A stretch of DNA of 14,693 bases from CAUJGQ01 sp038325665 (GTDB taxonomy: Bacteria; Chloroflexota; Dehalococcoidia; CAUJGQ01): contig JBBQJF010000104.1 in assembly GCA_038325665.1 (NCBI GenBank), forward strand, positions 1 through 14,693, written 5' to 3'. Every line of letters begins with the position of its first letter. Position 1 is the first letter of the stretch. The position numbers and the translations under genes were made by a program. The notes beneath the pieces were generated by a model. The model saw nothing but the letters and a program-made list of their open reading frames with translations, had not been told where the DNA came from and did not search any database. This document shows, piece after piece, positions 6,477 through 14,540 of this stretch.

Positions 6477-8273
6477 TCACGGACTTGGCGGCGCCGGCGA
6501 TGCATTCTTGTCCGCGGACTGCACCACTTGGCCGGATATGACACGCGCCGGTCCCCACGATTCACGGTACACCATCCAGCGAAGCGCGCCGAGGGTGTTC
6601 CAGCTCGGGAAGTACCATCGTTCCTCAACCGTCGCCACCGGCCCCAGCGCCACCGCGCCGTCGGTCATCGGTCCGTCCGGGCCGCGCAACACAAAGCCGG
6701 TTTCGGGCGGAATGCCAACGTACGGCCGCGCGTCAACGTTCCGCAAATCCCATGCCAGCGCCGCCGCCAGTCGTCGTTCGACCGCCAACGGGCGGTCCTC
6801 CGCCCCGGCGGCTTCCACACCACGCCACAGCGCCGCGGCCGGAGCGACGGAGCGGCCACCGCGCAATGGCTCAACTCCATGGGCGTACGCTACCGCAGAG
6901 ACGCCGTGCAGCGACACCACACCGAGCAACAACCAGCAGGCCGCGACCGCCGTCCCCTCCGTCGCGGCGGGTGTACGACGGAGAACGAGCGCCACGATCA
7001 ACACGGCCGCGATCACCAGCGCTAGGGCGCCCCATGCCTTCGTATCCGGAATGACCCCCAGGTTCGCCCACGAGAGGTACTTCAGAGCGGCATACCCGAG
7101 CGTCAACCCGACGGCCGCCGCCGCCGGGACAATCTCGCGCGGGCGCAGCGCCGCCAGCGAGGGCGCCGCCTGAACGGTGGCGGACGCGGCGAGCGCCATC
7201 AGCGGCAGGGCGAGCAGCATGAGTTGACCCGCGCCGTCATGCAACGCCACCACGGACAGCACGAGCGCCGCCCCTGCCCAGACAACCAGCAGCCGCTCGA
7301 ACGGTGTCACGCTCGCGGCGTCCCGCCGCCACCGCACGATCACTCCCACCGCGCCGGCCAACCCGAGTGAAAGCACGAGCGGCTCGTACGCCGCCAGTAA
7401 CGTCAGTGGAGCGTGCCACGGCCACGCCGTCCCTCCGGCCGGCAGGCCCGCCCAGCCGGTGAGCGCCGCGGGCGACAGCCCGTCCGGCCCCGCGCCGAAG
7501 CGTAGGACACCGAGCAGCAATCCCGGCAGCGCCAGCGCCACCGCGGCGCCCGCCAAACCGCGATCACCGACGGCCGCACGCCAGCGCTCACCGACCTCGC
7601 GCCGGTCTAGCCAGGTGGTCTCGACGCCGATCCACGCCACGATGATGATCATCATGGCCGCCGCCACAGCGCCCGTCGTGAACGCGAGGCCGGCCACCAG
7701 GCCCAAGAGCGGTAACAACCGACCATCACCGCGCTCGCCGATGCGCCACGCGAGCCACACGGTCAGCAGCCCGCACAGGAGTCCCGCGGTATCCGGGTCG
7801 AGCGCGCGAGCCGATGTCACCGCCACCGGCGAACAAGCGAGGAGCAAGGCAGCCACCAGCGCGACGGCTCGACCGGCCGCGGGACGAAGCAGCGCGAGAG
7901 CCGGCACACACGCTAGCCCGAACAACGCCGCCGGTAGCCGCACGCGGCCGATCGTGTCACCTCCGGCATGGATCGCGAGCGCGGCGGCGGCAGAAGCAAG
8001 GTCACCCACCCACGCGCCGCCTGCCGCGCCCCGCGCGTAGTCCCACGCGGCACGCGCACGGAGCGACTCGGCTGTCATCGGCGACGACTCACCGAGTCCC
8101 GGCAGCCGCCACGCGGCGGCAATGAGCACGACAAGGCCCCACGCGAGCGCCTCAACATTGAGCGTTGCTCCGGCCGCTCGCTCCCGTGCGCGCGACGACC
8201 GTGCTGAGACGTCGGGCAGGGGAGGGGCTGGGCGACTGGTGCGCGGGGTTGTAAGGCTCGCGTTCGCCTGCAT
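6477..8273 (-). CDS. GT-C-like multi-pass membrane protein, divergent Agl23 paralogue without the DE and HGP motifs
   Basis: A 598-aa integral membrane protein. A basic, Pro/Ala-rich N-terminus (1-36) precedes a membrane segment (41-56), and many Ala/Leu/Val-rich segments follow. It aligns with the neighbouring Agl23-like protein without gaps around the first loop: RLPGLGESSPMTAES (56-70) lies against RFWDLGDRAIHHDES. So the acidic DE of the neighbour is AE here (A68, E69), and no HGP follows. R112 and R156 match the neighbour's R116 and R160 at identical distances from a shared LLR (R130 and R134). Near the C-terminus, AWDLRNVDARPY and ERWYFPSW match the soluble domain of the larger protein; the NHL propeller is absent. 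It is probably a non-catalytic partner or an enzyme using other residues. The ATG at 8273 has a weak GGGGA about ten bases upstream. The distance to the next gene is 339 bases. Confidence 0.75.
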   Translation of the reverse strand: MQANASLTTPRTSRPAPPLPDVSARSSRARERAAGATLNVEALAWGLVVLIAAAWRLPGLGESSPMTAESLRARAAWDYARGAAGGAWVGDLASAAAALAIHAGGDTIGRVRLPAALFGLACVPALALLRPAAGRAVALVAALLLACSPVAVTSARALDPDTAGLLCGLLTVWLAWRIGERGDGRLLPLLGLVAGLAFTTGAVAAAMMIIIVAWIGVETTWLDRREVGERWRAAVGDRGLAGAAVALALPGLLLGVLRFGAGPDGLSPAALTGWAGLPAGGTAWPWHAPLTLLAAYEPLVLSLGLAGAVGVIVRWRRDAASVTPFERLLVVWAGAALVLSVVALHDGAGQLMLLALPLMALAASATVQAAPSLAALRPREIVPAAAAVGLTLGYAALKYLSWANLGVIPDTKAWGALALVIAAVLIVALVLRRTPAATEGTAVAACWLLLGVVSLHGVSAVAYAHGVEPLRGGRSVAPAAALWRGVEAAGAEDRPLAVERRLAAALAWDLRNVDARPYVGIPPETGFVLRGPDGPMTDGAVALGPVATVEERWYFPSWNTLGALRWMVYRESWGPARVISGQVVQSADKNASPAPPSP

Positions 8274-8605
8274 CAGGTGGCATTCCCCGGCACGTCATGA
8301 GACGAGCCATGCGGTCATTCAGAAGCATTCACATTGACCCGAGGGTGACCCCGCGAATCGCCCCATGAGGACACCCCCACACCATCACGGGCGCCGCGAC
8401 CGGTCGGGTGGCCCTGACCGTCGTCGTGTCCGGCCACGGCCGCGTGAATCGGATCGACGCTCCCGTCCCGCGCTTCCAAAATGCGCCTTCGTCACGCGCA
8501 TCGCCGCGAGCAGGGAGCAATCGGGGACGGCAGTGGGCCGGATTGCATCCCGTCGCGAGGCTCCGGCCGCGCGCTCGCACAGTTCACGCCGGACGGCAGG
8601 CGGTG
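8274..8605 (-). other. 332-bp gap between ftsY and the GT-C-like gene
   Basis: This gap separates the housekeeping block from the glycan-type block. I see no conserved gene, tRNA, SRP RNA or hairpin with a T tract. An 83-codon frame (8329-8580) has a GTG start, Arg-rich content and no ribosome site, and is not credible. A locally AT-richer stretch at about 8311-8337 holds GAATG twice, 11 bases apart on the minus strand; it could be part of a promoter or operator for the 598-aa protein, but no clear -10/-35 pair is visible. Confidence 0.5.
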
Positions 8606-9703
8606 TTACTCACCGAACAACGCGTCGACGAACCGGCGCGCATCAAAGGGCGAGACGTCACTCGCCTTCTCACCAGTGCCGAAAAACCGCACTGGTATGC
8701 CGAGCTGGGAACAGATCGAAAAGACGATGCCGCCCTTGGCCGTGCCATCGAGCTTACTGAGGAACACGGCGCTGACGCCGGCAGTCTCGGCAAAGGCGTG
8801 CGCCTGAATCATGCCGTTCTGGCCGGTGGTCGCGTCGATAACGAGCAACACCTCGTGCGGCGCGGTCGGGTCGCGGCCCTGGAGCACCTTCCGAATCTTT
8901 CCCAACTCCTGCATGAGGTTGTGTTTGGTGTGCAAACGGCCGGCCGTGTCCACGATCATCACATCAATGTTGCGCGCATGCGCCGCCTCCCAGGCATCAT
9001 AGACCACCGAGCCAGGATCGGAGCCGGGACGTCCGGCGATCACGTCCACACCGATCCGGTCGCCCCACATCTGGAGCTGGTCGATCGCCGCCGCGCGGAA
9101 CGTGTCGGCCGCGGCGAGCAGCACGCGTTCACCGTCGCGCTTGAAGAGTGCCGCCAGCTTGGCGATGCTGGTGGTTTTGCCGACCCCGTTGACCCCGACC
9201 ACCAGGATCACGGCCGGCGTACTCACCGCCGCCGACCGTGATCCCCACAGGGTTCCCTTGTCATCGACCGCGAGCAGGATGTCTTCGAGTTCGTCCTTGA
9301 GCGTCTCCCGCGCCTCGTTCGGATCCTTGATGCCATCGCGACGGACCACGTCCTTGACGTAGGTGATGACTTCCTCGGTCGTATCGACGCCGGTATCGGC
9401 CGCGAGCAGCAGTTCCTCGAGGTCGTCCCACATCTGCTCGTCGATCTCGGCGCGCTGGAACACGGTGGATATCTTGCTAAACCAACCGCGGCGTGTGCGC
9501 TCGACCGCCACGGCCGTCTGTTCAGCCACTTCGGCGGCACGAGCCTCGTCTTCATCCTCGTCCTGAACGTCCGCGGGCAGCGGACGGGATTCGACGAACG
9601 CCGGTTCGGTTGGCGCGGCGGCAACCGCCACGGCTACGCCGTCGTCGCCAGCGGCCGTCCGGTCGTCGTCATCTTTCTTCTTGCGGCGAAATAGCTTGAA
9701 CAG
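8606..9703 (-). CDS. ftsY: signal recognition particle receptor FtsY (CTG start)
   Basis: A 365-aa SRP-receptor GTPase that docks SRP-ribosome complexes at the membrane. The N-terminus FKLFRRKKKDDDD is the basic membrane-binding helix typical of FtsY; an acidic Ala/Glu-rich A region follows to about residue 65. Then come the four-helix N domain and the NG GTPase: GVNGVGKTT (170-178), DTFRAAA (200-206), DTAGR (252-256), SKLDG (316-320, usually TKLDG) and GTGEKASDVSPF (342-353). The start is assigned to CTG at 9703 because GGAGG (9715-9711) lies seven bases upstream, and between the in-frame TAA upstream and this codon there is no ATG, GTG or TTG. The first conventional in-frame start is GTG at 9631, which has no ribosome site and would remove the basic helix. 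The stop is TAA. It sits 214 bases after smc. Confidence 0.95.
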   Translation of the reverse strand: MFKLFRRKKKDDDDRTAAGDDGVAVAVAAAPTEPAFVESRPLPADVQDEDEDEARAAEVAEQTAVAVERTRRGWFSKISTVFQRAEIDEQMWDDLEELLLAADTGVDTTEEVITYVKDVVRRDGIKDPNEARETLKDELEDILLAVDDKGTLWGSRSAAVSTPAVILVVGVNGVGKTTSIAKLAALFKRDGERVLLAAADTFRAAAIDQLQMWGDRIGVDVIAGRPGSDPGSVVYDAWEAAHARNIDVMIVDTAGRLHTKHNLMQELGKIRKVLQGRDPTAPHEVLLVIDATTGQNGMIQAHAFAETAGVSAVFLSKLDGTAKGGIVFSICSQLGIPVRFFGTGEKASDVSPFDARRFVDALFGE

Positions 9704-9710
9704 GGGAAAC

Positions 9711-9715
9711 CCTCC
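9711..9715 (-). promoter_or_regulatory. ribosome binding site supporting the CTG start of ftsY
   Basis: GGAGG on the minus strand lies seven bases before CTG (9703-9701). The codons that follow encode the expected FtsY basic N-terminus, so this site decides the start. Confidence 0.75.
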
Positions 9716-9736
9716 GTGAGCGGCGTATCTTCCGTG

Positions 9737-9742
9737 ATCTTA
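9737..9742 (-). promoter_or_regulatory. candidate extended -10 promoter for ftsY
   Basis: The minus strand reads TGCTAAGAT, an extended -10 form with TAAGAT matching four of six consensus bases. It is about 22 bases upstream of GGAGG. No good -35 is visible. It would give ftsY a short leader and transcription partly independent of smc. Confidence 0.3.
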
Positions 9743-9917
9743 GCATTGCGCGGGTGGCGGCGGGTAGGCGCGCGGCGCACCTTCCTGCCTCAATTCGTGT
9801 CGGTTCGCCTTCTCGGCGCGAATACAGCGACGTGTTCACGTTGGCGGAGGGTTCGCGAGCCACCGCCGGCGCAGGTGTCGCGGGGAGGACACCACCGTGC
9901 TGCCGCGCGCCAGGCGT

Positions 9918-12900
9918 CTAGTCGGGCAGATCCGCCAATCGTAGCGATAGCACGCTCGATGCCCCGTCGGTACCCATGGTGACGCCGTACACGGTATGCG
10001 CCGACTGGATGGTCAGGCGATTGTGCGTGATCACGATGAATTGCGTGCGCTCGGCCAGCCCGTGCAGCGCCTCGCCGAACCGGCCGACGTTCGACTCGTC
10101 GAGCGCCGCATCGACCTCGTCCAACACGCAAAAGGGCGCGGGATTGGATTGGAGCAGCGCGAACAGCAACGCGACGGCCGTCATCGACCGCTCGCCACCC
10201 GAGAGCAACGACAGACTCTGGAGCCGCTTGCCGGGTGGTCGCGCGATGACCTCGACGCCGGACGTGCCGTAGTCCACCGGCTCTGTCAGCACCAATTGAG
10301 CCGTCCCTCCGCCGAAAAAGGCAGTGAAGTAGTCCGCGAAGTCCGCCCCAACCCGCTCGAAGGCTGTCCGAAACCGCTCCCGGACAAGCCGCTGAAGATC
10401 CTCAATCGCCTCACTCAAGACCAGTTCCGCGGCCTGGAGATCGGCGATCTGGGCGGCGATGCGATCGTGCCGTTCCCGGTTTGACTGGTAATCGGCCTCG
10501 GCCTGGGCGTTGATCGGCCCCATGGCGCGGATACGCGCCCGCAGCGATCGAATGCGCTCCTGCAACGCCGCCGTATCGACCGGCGTCGAATCGGGGGCGG
10601 GCGGCGGATCGTGACTCGGATCGATCTCCATGCCCTCGGCGGCGATCTCGTCGCGCAGCCGCGCCAAGTCCTCGGTGGTCCGCTCGGCGGCGGCGGCGGC
10701 CGTCAGTGCGTCGCGTTCCAGCCGGGCGAGTGACGCACGCGCCTCGGCCAGCACCGGCTCAAGTCGCTCCACCTCGCCCACGAGCGCCGCGACTGCCGCG
10801 CGCAGGGGGGCGGCCTCGGCGCCGGCCCGGTCGCGGGCAGCGGTCGCGGCGGCGATCTCCTGCCGAAGACGGTCGCAATCATGCTCGACGCCGGCCACCT
10901 CGCGGCGGCGACTCTCTTGCTCGCGGGCGCGCGCCGCGATCCGCTCTCCCAACCGCGCCAACTCCGCGCGCCGGCTGTCGCGCAGGGAACGCAGAGCGCT
11001 CTGCTCACGTTCGACCACCGCCAGCGCGCCCTGCGCCTCGGTAACGGACCGCACCAGCGCCTCCCGCCGCGCCGCCGCCTGATCGGCCATGCGCCGCGCC
11101 TCCGCCGCCTCGGACTCAGACTCGGCGACCCGGCGGCGCGCCACGCCCAGACGTTCGGCCAGCCGGCCGCGTTCGGCCTCTAATTCCCGCGAGCGCGCGG
11201 CGCCGGTCGCCGCCGCGCGGCGAAGATACCCGAGATCCCCCCGCACTGGCGCCAACGCCCCCCGCTCGCCCGCCAGCGCCTCGCGCGCCCGGATGACGGC
11301 GCGCCGCAGTTGTTCGACCCGCGCCTCGAGCCGCGTCAGGCGCGGGCGTAACTCGTCCAACCGTGCGCGGGCGGATCCCAATTGCGCCTCACGGTCCTTC
11401 AGGTCCGCGGCCGTCCGCTCGATCAGCGGGATGATCGCGGCAAGCTCGCGGTCGAGACCGAACCGGACGCCGTTACCGGCGGCGTGCCCGCCCGTGATCG
11501 CACCGTCGGGACGAACGACGACGCCGTCACGCGTCACCGCCGTCCCGCCCGACTCGCGGGCCACGGCCCAGGCGGTTGTTATGTCATCCACGATGACCAC
11601 CCGACCGAGCACCCGCTCGATCAGGTCGCGACTGGACTCATCGCAGCTCACCAGCTCCGATGCGAGGCCGAAAATGCCATCGCGCGGCACGAGGTCAAGC
11701 GGGGGAAGGCGCCACGCATCGAGCGGAATGACGGTCGCCCGCCCTAGTTCGCGCTCCGCGAGCAGGCGCATGGCGCGGGCGGCGTCGTCCAGGCAAGGCG
11801 CCACGACCGCGGCGATATCGCCGGCGAGCGCTGCCTCGACCGCCGCCTCGAGTCCTGGCGGCACGCGTATGTGTTCGCCGACCATGCCGCCGGTCAGCGG
11901 CCCGCCGTCCCCTTCGGCTTCAGCGGCTAGCAGCGCGGCCGCCGGGTTCAGCCCGCGCTGCTGCTCGCTGACACGCGTGAGCATCGCCCGGCGGTGCACA
12001 TGCTCCTCGCGAGCCGTACGCAGACGTGCCACGTCCTGCTCCAGCGCCCCGACCTCCTCACGGGAGCGCGTGAGGCTCTCCCTCATCGCGACAGCCTGCT
12101 CCTCGGCGGAATCGAGAGCGGATCGCGCCTCGTTCAACTCAGCGCGACGGCCGAGTGTCCGCCGCCCGATCTCGGCCAGCCGGCCGAGCAGCGCGATGCG
12201 GCGGGCGTCCCGTGCGGGGGCGTCGCGTTGCACCGCCGAGAACTCGCGTTCGACCCGCCCGGCCTGCTCGTCGATCTCGCGAAGTTCGGCCCGTTGGCGG
12301 CGGAGGGCGCCTTCGAACGCGTCACGCGCGGGCCGCCCCTGTCCCTGTCCGGCGTCGAACTCCGTCAGCACCCGCTGGCGCAGGTCCAGTTCCTGGCGCG
12401 CGGCCGTCACTCGGTCCTCTGGCGCGCCCGCGGGGGAGCGCGACGCCTCCTCGGTCAACCCCAACCGCTCGGTGTCCAGCGCGCGCAGCTCCGCCTCAAG
12501 CTCATCGAGCCGGCGACGGACGAACACCAGGCGTTCCTCTTCGAGCCGCAGCCGTGCCGAGGCGGTGCGCTCTCCCTCAATATGCTGGCGCAGCGCCTCT
12601 TCCGCGATGTGCGCGGCGCGGCGGCGATCGACGAGGCCCGAGCGCGCATCAACAAGCCGCGCCTCAAGGCGCGCGAGTTCATCGCGGGCACGGGTGACGG
12701 CCGCGCTGCTCTCGGCGTACGCGGCCCGCGCGGCGCGGCGCGCATCGTCGCTTCGCCAATGTCGCGCGGTAAACCAGTCGCGCAACGCGCCGGCCAGATC
12801 CGCGGCAAGCTGGCCGTGGTCGCGGGCGCGCCGCGCCTGACGCTCCAGTTGGGTGAGACGTGGGGCGATCTCGGCGACCAGCAGTCCGGCCCGCTCGACG

Positions 12901-13460
12901 TTCTCGTGCGTCGCGGCGAGTCGCGACCGCGCGTCCTCGATACTCACGCGGTACCGTCGAATCTCGGCCGCCTCCTCGATCAAGGCGCGTCGCTCATCGG
13001 ACTTGAGGCTGAGAACTTGGTCGACCAAGCCCTGACCCATGATCGCGTAGCTGTTCTGGCCGAGTCGCGCCTTGAGAAACAAATCGTGGATGTCGCGCAG
13101 GCGCACACGCCGGCGGTTGAGCAGGTATTCGGTGTCGCCCGACCGGTGCAGGCGGCGACTGACGACCACCTCGTTGAACTCGACCGGCAGCCAGCCCTCG
13201 GTGTTGTCGAGCCACATCCCGACCTCGGCGAAGCCGGCGGGGGCGCGGCGGTGGCCGCCAGCAAAGAGCGCGTCGTCGAGCTTTCGCAGGCGCATCTGGC
13301 GCGGATTCTGCTCACCGAGCACCCAGCGGAGCGCGTCGCTGACGTTGCTCTTGCCGCTGCCGTTTGGCCCGATGATGGCGGTGATTCCGCGGCCAAACTC
13401 GAACACCGTCCGGCTCGGGAAGCTTTTGAAGCCCTGGATCTCGAGCCGCTTCAAGTACAT
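9918..13460 (-). CDS. smc: chromosome segregation / condensation ATPase SMC
   Basis: An 1180-aa protein, the usual length for bacterial SMC. The N-terminal head begins MYLKRLEIQGFKSF, with Walker A GPNGSGKS (31-38) and the segment GQGLVDQVL then ERRALIEEAAEIRRYR (142-171). The family usually has EEAAGI where this has EEAAEI. Arg/Glu/Ala-rich coiled coils run from about 175 to 500 and 675 to 1000. The hinge lies at about 503-670, with VPPGLEAAVEAAL, LGRATVIPLDAW and RPDGAITGG as landmarks. The C-terminal head has the ABC signature LSGGERS (1086-1092) and Walker B FCVLDE (1110-1115). SMC dimers with ScpAB organise and separate chromosomes; scpA and scpB are not in the window. The ATG at 13460 has GGAG six bases upstream. 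It lies 106 bases after rnc, an order common in bacteria (rnc-smc-ftsY). Confidence 0.98.
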   Translation of the reverse strand: MYLKRLEIQGFKSFPSRTVFEFGRGITAIIGPNGSGKSNVSDALRWVLGEQNPRQMRLRKLDDALFAGGHRRAPAGFAEVGMWLDNTEGWLPVEFNEVVVSRRLHRSGDTEYLLNRRRVRLRDIHDLFLKARLGQNSYAIMGQGLVDQVLSLKSDERRALIEEAAEIRRYRVSIEDARSRLAATHENVERAGLLVAEIAPRLTQLERQARRARDHGQLAADLAGALRDWFTARHWRSDDARRAARAAYAESSAAVTRARDELARLEARLVDARSGLVDRRRAAHIAEEALRQHIEGERTASARLRLEEERLVFVRRRLDELEAELRALDTERLGLTEEASRSPAGAPEDRVTAARQELDLRQRVLTEFDAGQGQGRPARDAFEGALRRQRAELREIDEQAGRVEREFSAVQRDAPARDARRIALLGRLAEIGRRTLGRRAELNEARSALDSAEEQAVAMRESLTRSREEVGALEQDVARLRTAREEHVHRRAMLTRVSEQQRGLNPAAALLAAEAEGDGGPLTGGMVGEHIRVPPGLEAAVEAALAGDIAAVVAPCLDDAARAMRLLAERELGRATVIPLDAWRLPPLDLVPRDGIFGLASELVSCDESSRDLIERVLGRVVIVDDITTAWAVARESGGTAVTRDGVVVRPDGAITGGHAAGNGVRFGLDRELAAIIPLIERTAADLKDREAQLGSARARLDELRPRLTRLEARVEQLRRAVIRAREALAGERGALAPVRGDLGYLRRAAATGAARSRELEAERGRLAERLGVARRRVAESESEAAEARRMADQAAARREALVRSVTEAQGALAVVEREQSALRSLRDSRRAELARLGERIAARAREQESRRREVAGVEHDCDRLRQEIAAATAARDRAGAEAAPLRAAVAALVGEVERLEPVLAEARASLARLERDALTAAAAAERTTEDLARLRDEIAAEGMEIDPSHDPPPAPDSTPVDTAALQERIRSLRARIRAMGPINAQAEADYQSNRERHDRIAAQIADLQAAELVLSEAIEDLQRLVRERFRTAFERVGADFADYFTAFFGGGTAQLVLTEPVDYGTSGVEVIARPPGKRLQSLSLLSGGERSMTAVALLFALLQSNPAPFCVLDEVDAALDESNVGRFGEALHGLAERTQFIVITHNRLTIQSAHTVYGVTMGTDGASSVLSLRLADLPD

Positions 13461-13566
13461 GTGGCGCTCCGAGCCAAAGGTGTGTCGTCAATGGTGGTCG
13501 TGATGTTCAGGTGATTCACGGGCGCCGCCGGGTGGTGGCGGGGACCGCGGCTGGCGCGAAGGTATC

Positions 13567-14286
13567 TCAGCTCGGTTCGTCCACCCCGTGCTCGCCGGCC
13601 GCGATCCGCTCCAACGCCTCCTGAGCGGCCTCCTTCTCAGCAATGCGCTTGCTGCGTCCGCGACCATGCCCGAATGACCGGCCGCCGAGCACGACCTCGA
13701 TCGTGAATGTCTTGGCGTGGTCGGGGCCTTCGGTGGCGATTGTTCGGTACTGAGGCGTGGCGCCAAACAGCGTTTGGGCGGTGTGCTGAAGTCGAGACTT
13801 GGCGTCGGAAGGTAGGTCACCGCCGCCCAGTCGCGCGAGTTCCGGCTGCATCACGCGTAGGATGAAGCGCTCGGCGCTGGTAAAGTCGCGGTCGAGATAG
13901 ATCGCGCCAATCACCGCCTCGAAGGTGCGGGCGAGATTGAGCGGTCGGTCACGGCCGCCCGTGCCTTCCTCACCACGTCCTAACTGGAGATACTGCCCCA
14001 GTTGCAGACGCTCACCGACCAGCGCCAGGGTTTCGGCCTTGACCAAATGGGCACGCAGCTCGGTAAGGCGGCCCTCGTCAACTTCCAGATACGTCTCGAA
14101 CAGTACGCGGGCGATCACGCACCCGAGCACGGCGTCACCGAGGAACTCAAGGCGCTCGTTCGACTCGATATCCGGTTCGGCGGCCTCATTCAGATACGAG
14201 CGATGGACCATCGCCCGCGCGTACAACTCCGTTGAATGAACTGTCCTGATACCGAGTCGCTTGAGCAGTGCCGTTACATCCACCAT
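13567..14286 (-). CDS. rnc: ribonuclease III
   Basis: A 239-aa double-strand-specific endoribonuclease for rRNA and mRNA processing. The signature NERLEFLGD spans 43-51, with E44, E47 and D51 matching E. coli E38, E41 and D45. E71 is in VDEG. The second acidic cluster reads NLARTFEAVIGAIYLD (117-132): E123 matches E. coli E117, but the position of E. coli D114 is R120 (codon CGC, rechecked in the bases). A double-stranded RNA-binding domain occupies about 160-230, ending in RSKRIAEKEAAQEAL. The ATG at 14286 has AGGG close upstream; GTG at 14283 is an alternative. The upstream region holds two hairpins, of interest because rnc mRNAs in other bacteria are cleaved in their own leader by RNase III. 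The stop TGA is 106 bases before smc. Confidence 0.95.
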   Translation of the reverse strand: MVDVTALLKRLGIRTVHSTELYARAMVHRSYLNEAAEPDIESNERLEFLGDAVLGCVIARVLFETYLEVDEGRLTELRAHLVKAETLALVGERLQLGQYLQLGRGEEGTGGRDRPLNLARTFEAVIGAIYLDRDFTSAERFILRVMQPELARLGGGDLPSDAKSRLQHTAQTLFGATPQYRTIATEGPDHAKTFTIEVVLGGRSFGHGRGRSKRIAEKEAAQEALERIAAGEHGVDEPS

Positions 14287-14310
14287 GTCACCCTACCGTT
14301 CGCGGACACA

Positions 14311-14336
14311 ACAAAACAGCCCCGATCGGTCGGGGC
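14311..14336 (-). terminator. hairpin with T-rich tail upstream of rnc
   Basis: GCCCCGA (14319-14325) and TCGGGGC (14330-14336) form a 7-bp stem with a 4-base loop. On the minus strand it is followed by TGTTTTGTT, an intrinsic-terminator layout. It lies about 200 bases after the winged-helix stop and only 33 bases before the rnc start, so it may end the upstream transcript, act within the rnc leader, or both. Confidence 0.6.
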
Positions 14337-14406
14337 CGCCCGCGGGAGGGCACGGGAGACAGGGCACAGCCCACCGCCATGCGGAACCGGACCCTGGCAT
14401 CATGGT

Positions 14407-14443
14407 AGAAACGCCGGCCCCGGCGGTCAAGCCGGGGCCGGCG
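14407..14443 (-). terminator. very strong GC hairpin after the winged-helix gene
   Basis: CGCCGGCCCCGGC (14412-14424) and GCCGGGGCCGGCG (14431-14443) are exact reverse complements: a 13-bp stem with a 6-base loop. The minus strand continues TTTCT, a short T tract. It is about 100 bases after the stop of the regulator and is the first of two tandem terminator-like structures. Confidence 0.65.
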
Positions 14444-14540
14444 CCGCGAGCGCCCGCATGAGTTTGCACGGCAACCGCGACGGCGCGCCCGGGGCCAGCG
14501 CACCGATTCGCGTGACGATAGGCTCGGACACCGCGCAACC

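Noticed and set aside
8329..8580. 83-codon minus-strand frame after ftsY
   Set aside because: GTG start without ribosome site, atypical Arg/Pro content, and no link to any family I know.
8274..8605. Possible SRP RNA or tRNA in the ftsY downstream gap
   Set aside because: The conserved SRP apical motif and tRNA arm patterns were looked for by eye and not found.
11089..12840. Long plus-strand reading frame (583 codons) across smc
   Set aside because: It is antisense to the smc coiled coil, very rich in Ser/Arg/Ala, and arises from the GC-biased codon positions of smc; no ribosome site or family resemblance.
11994..13514. Second long plus-strand frame (506 codons) opposite smc
   Set aside because: It overlaps the well-supported smc on the other strand, covers its head domain, and shows no recognisable domain.
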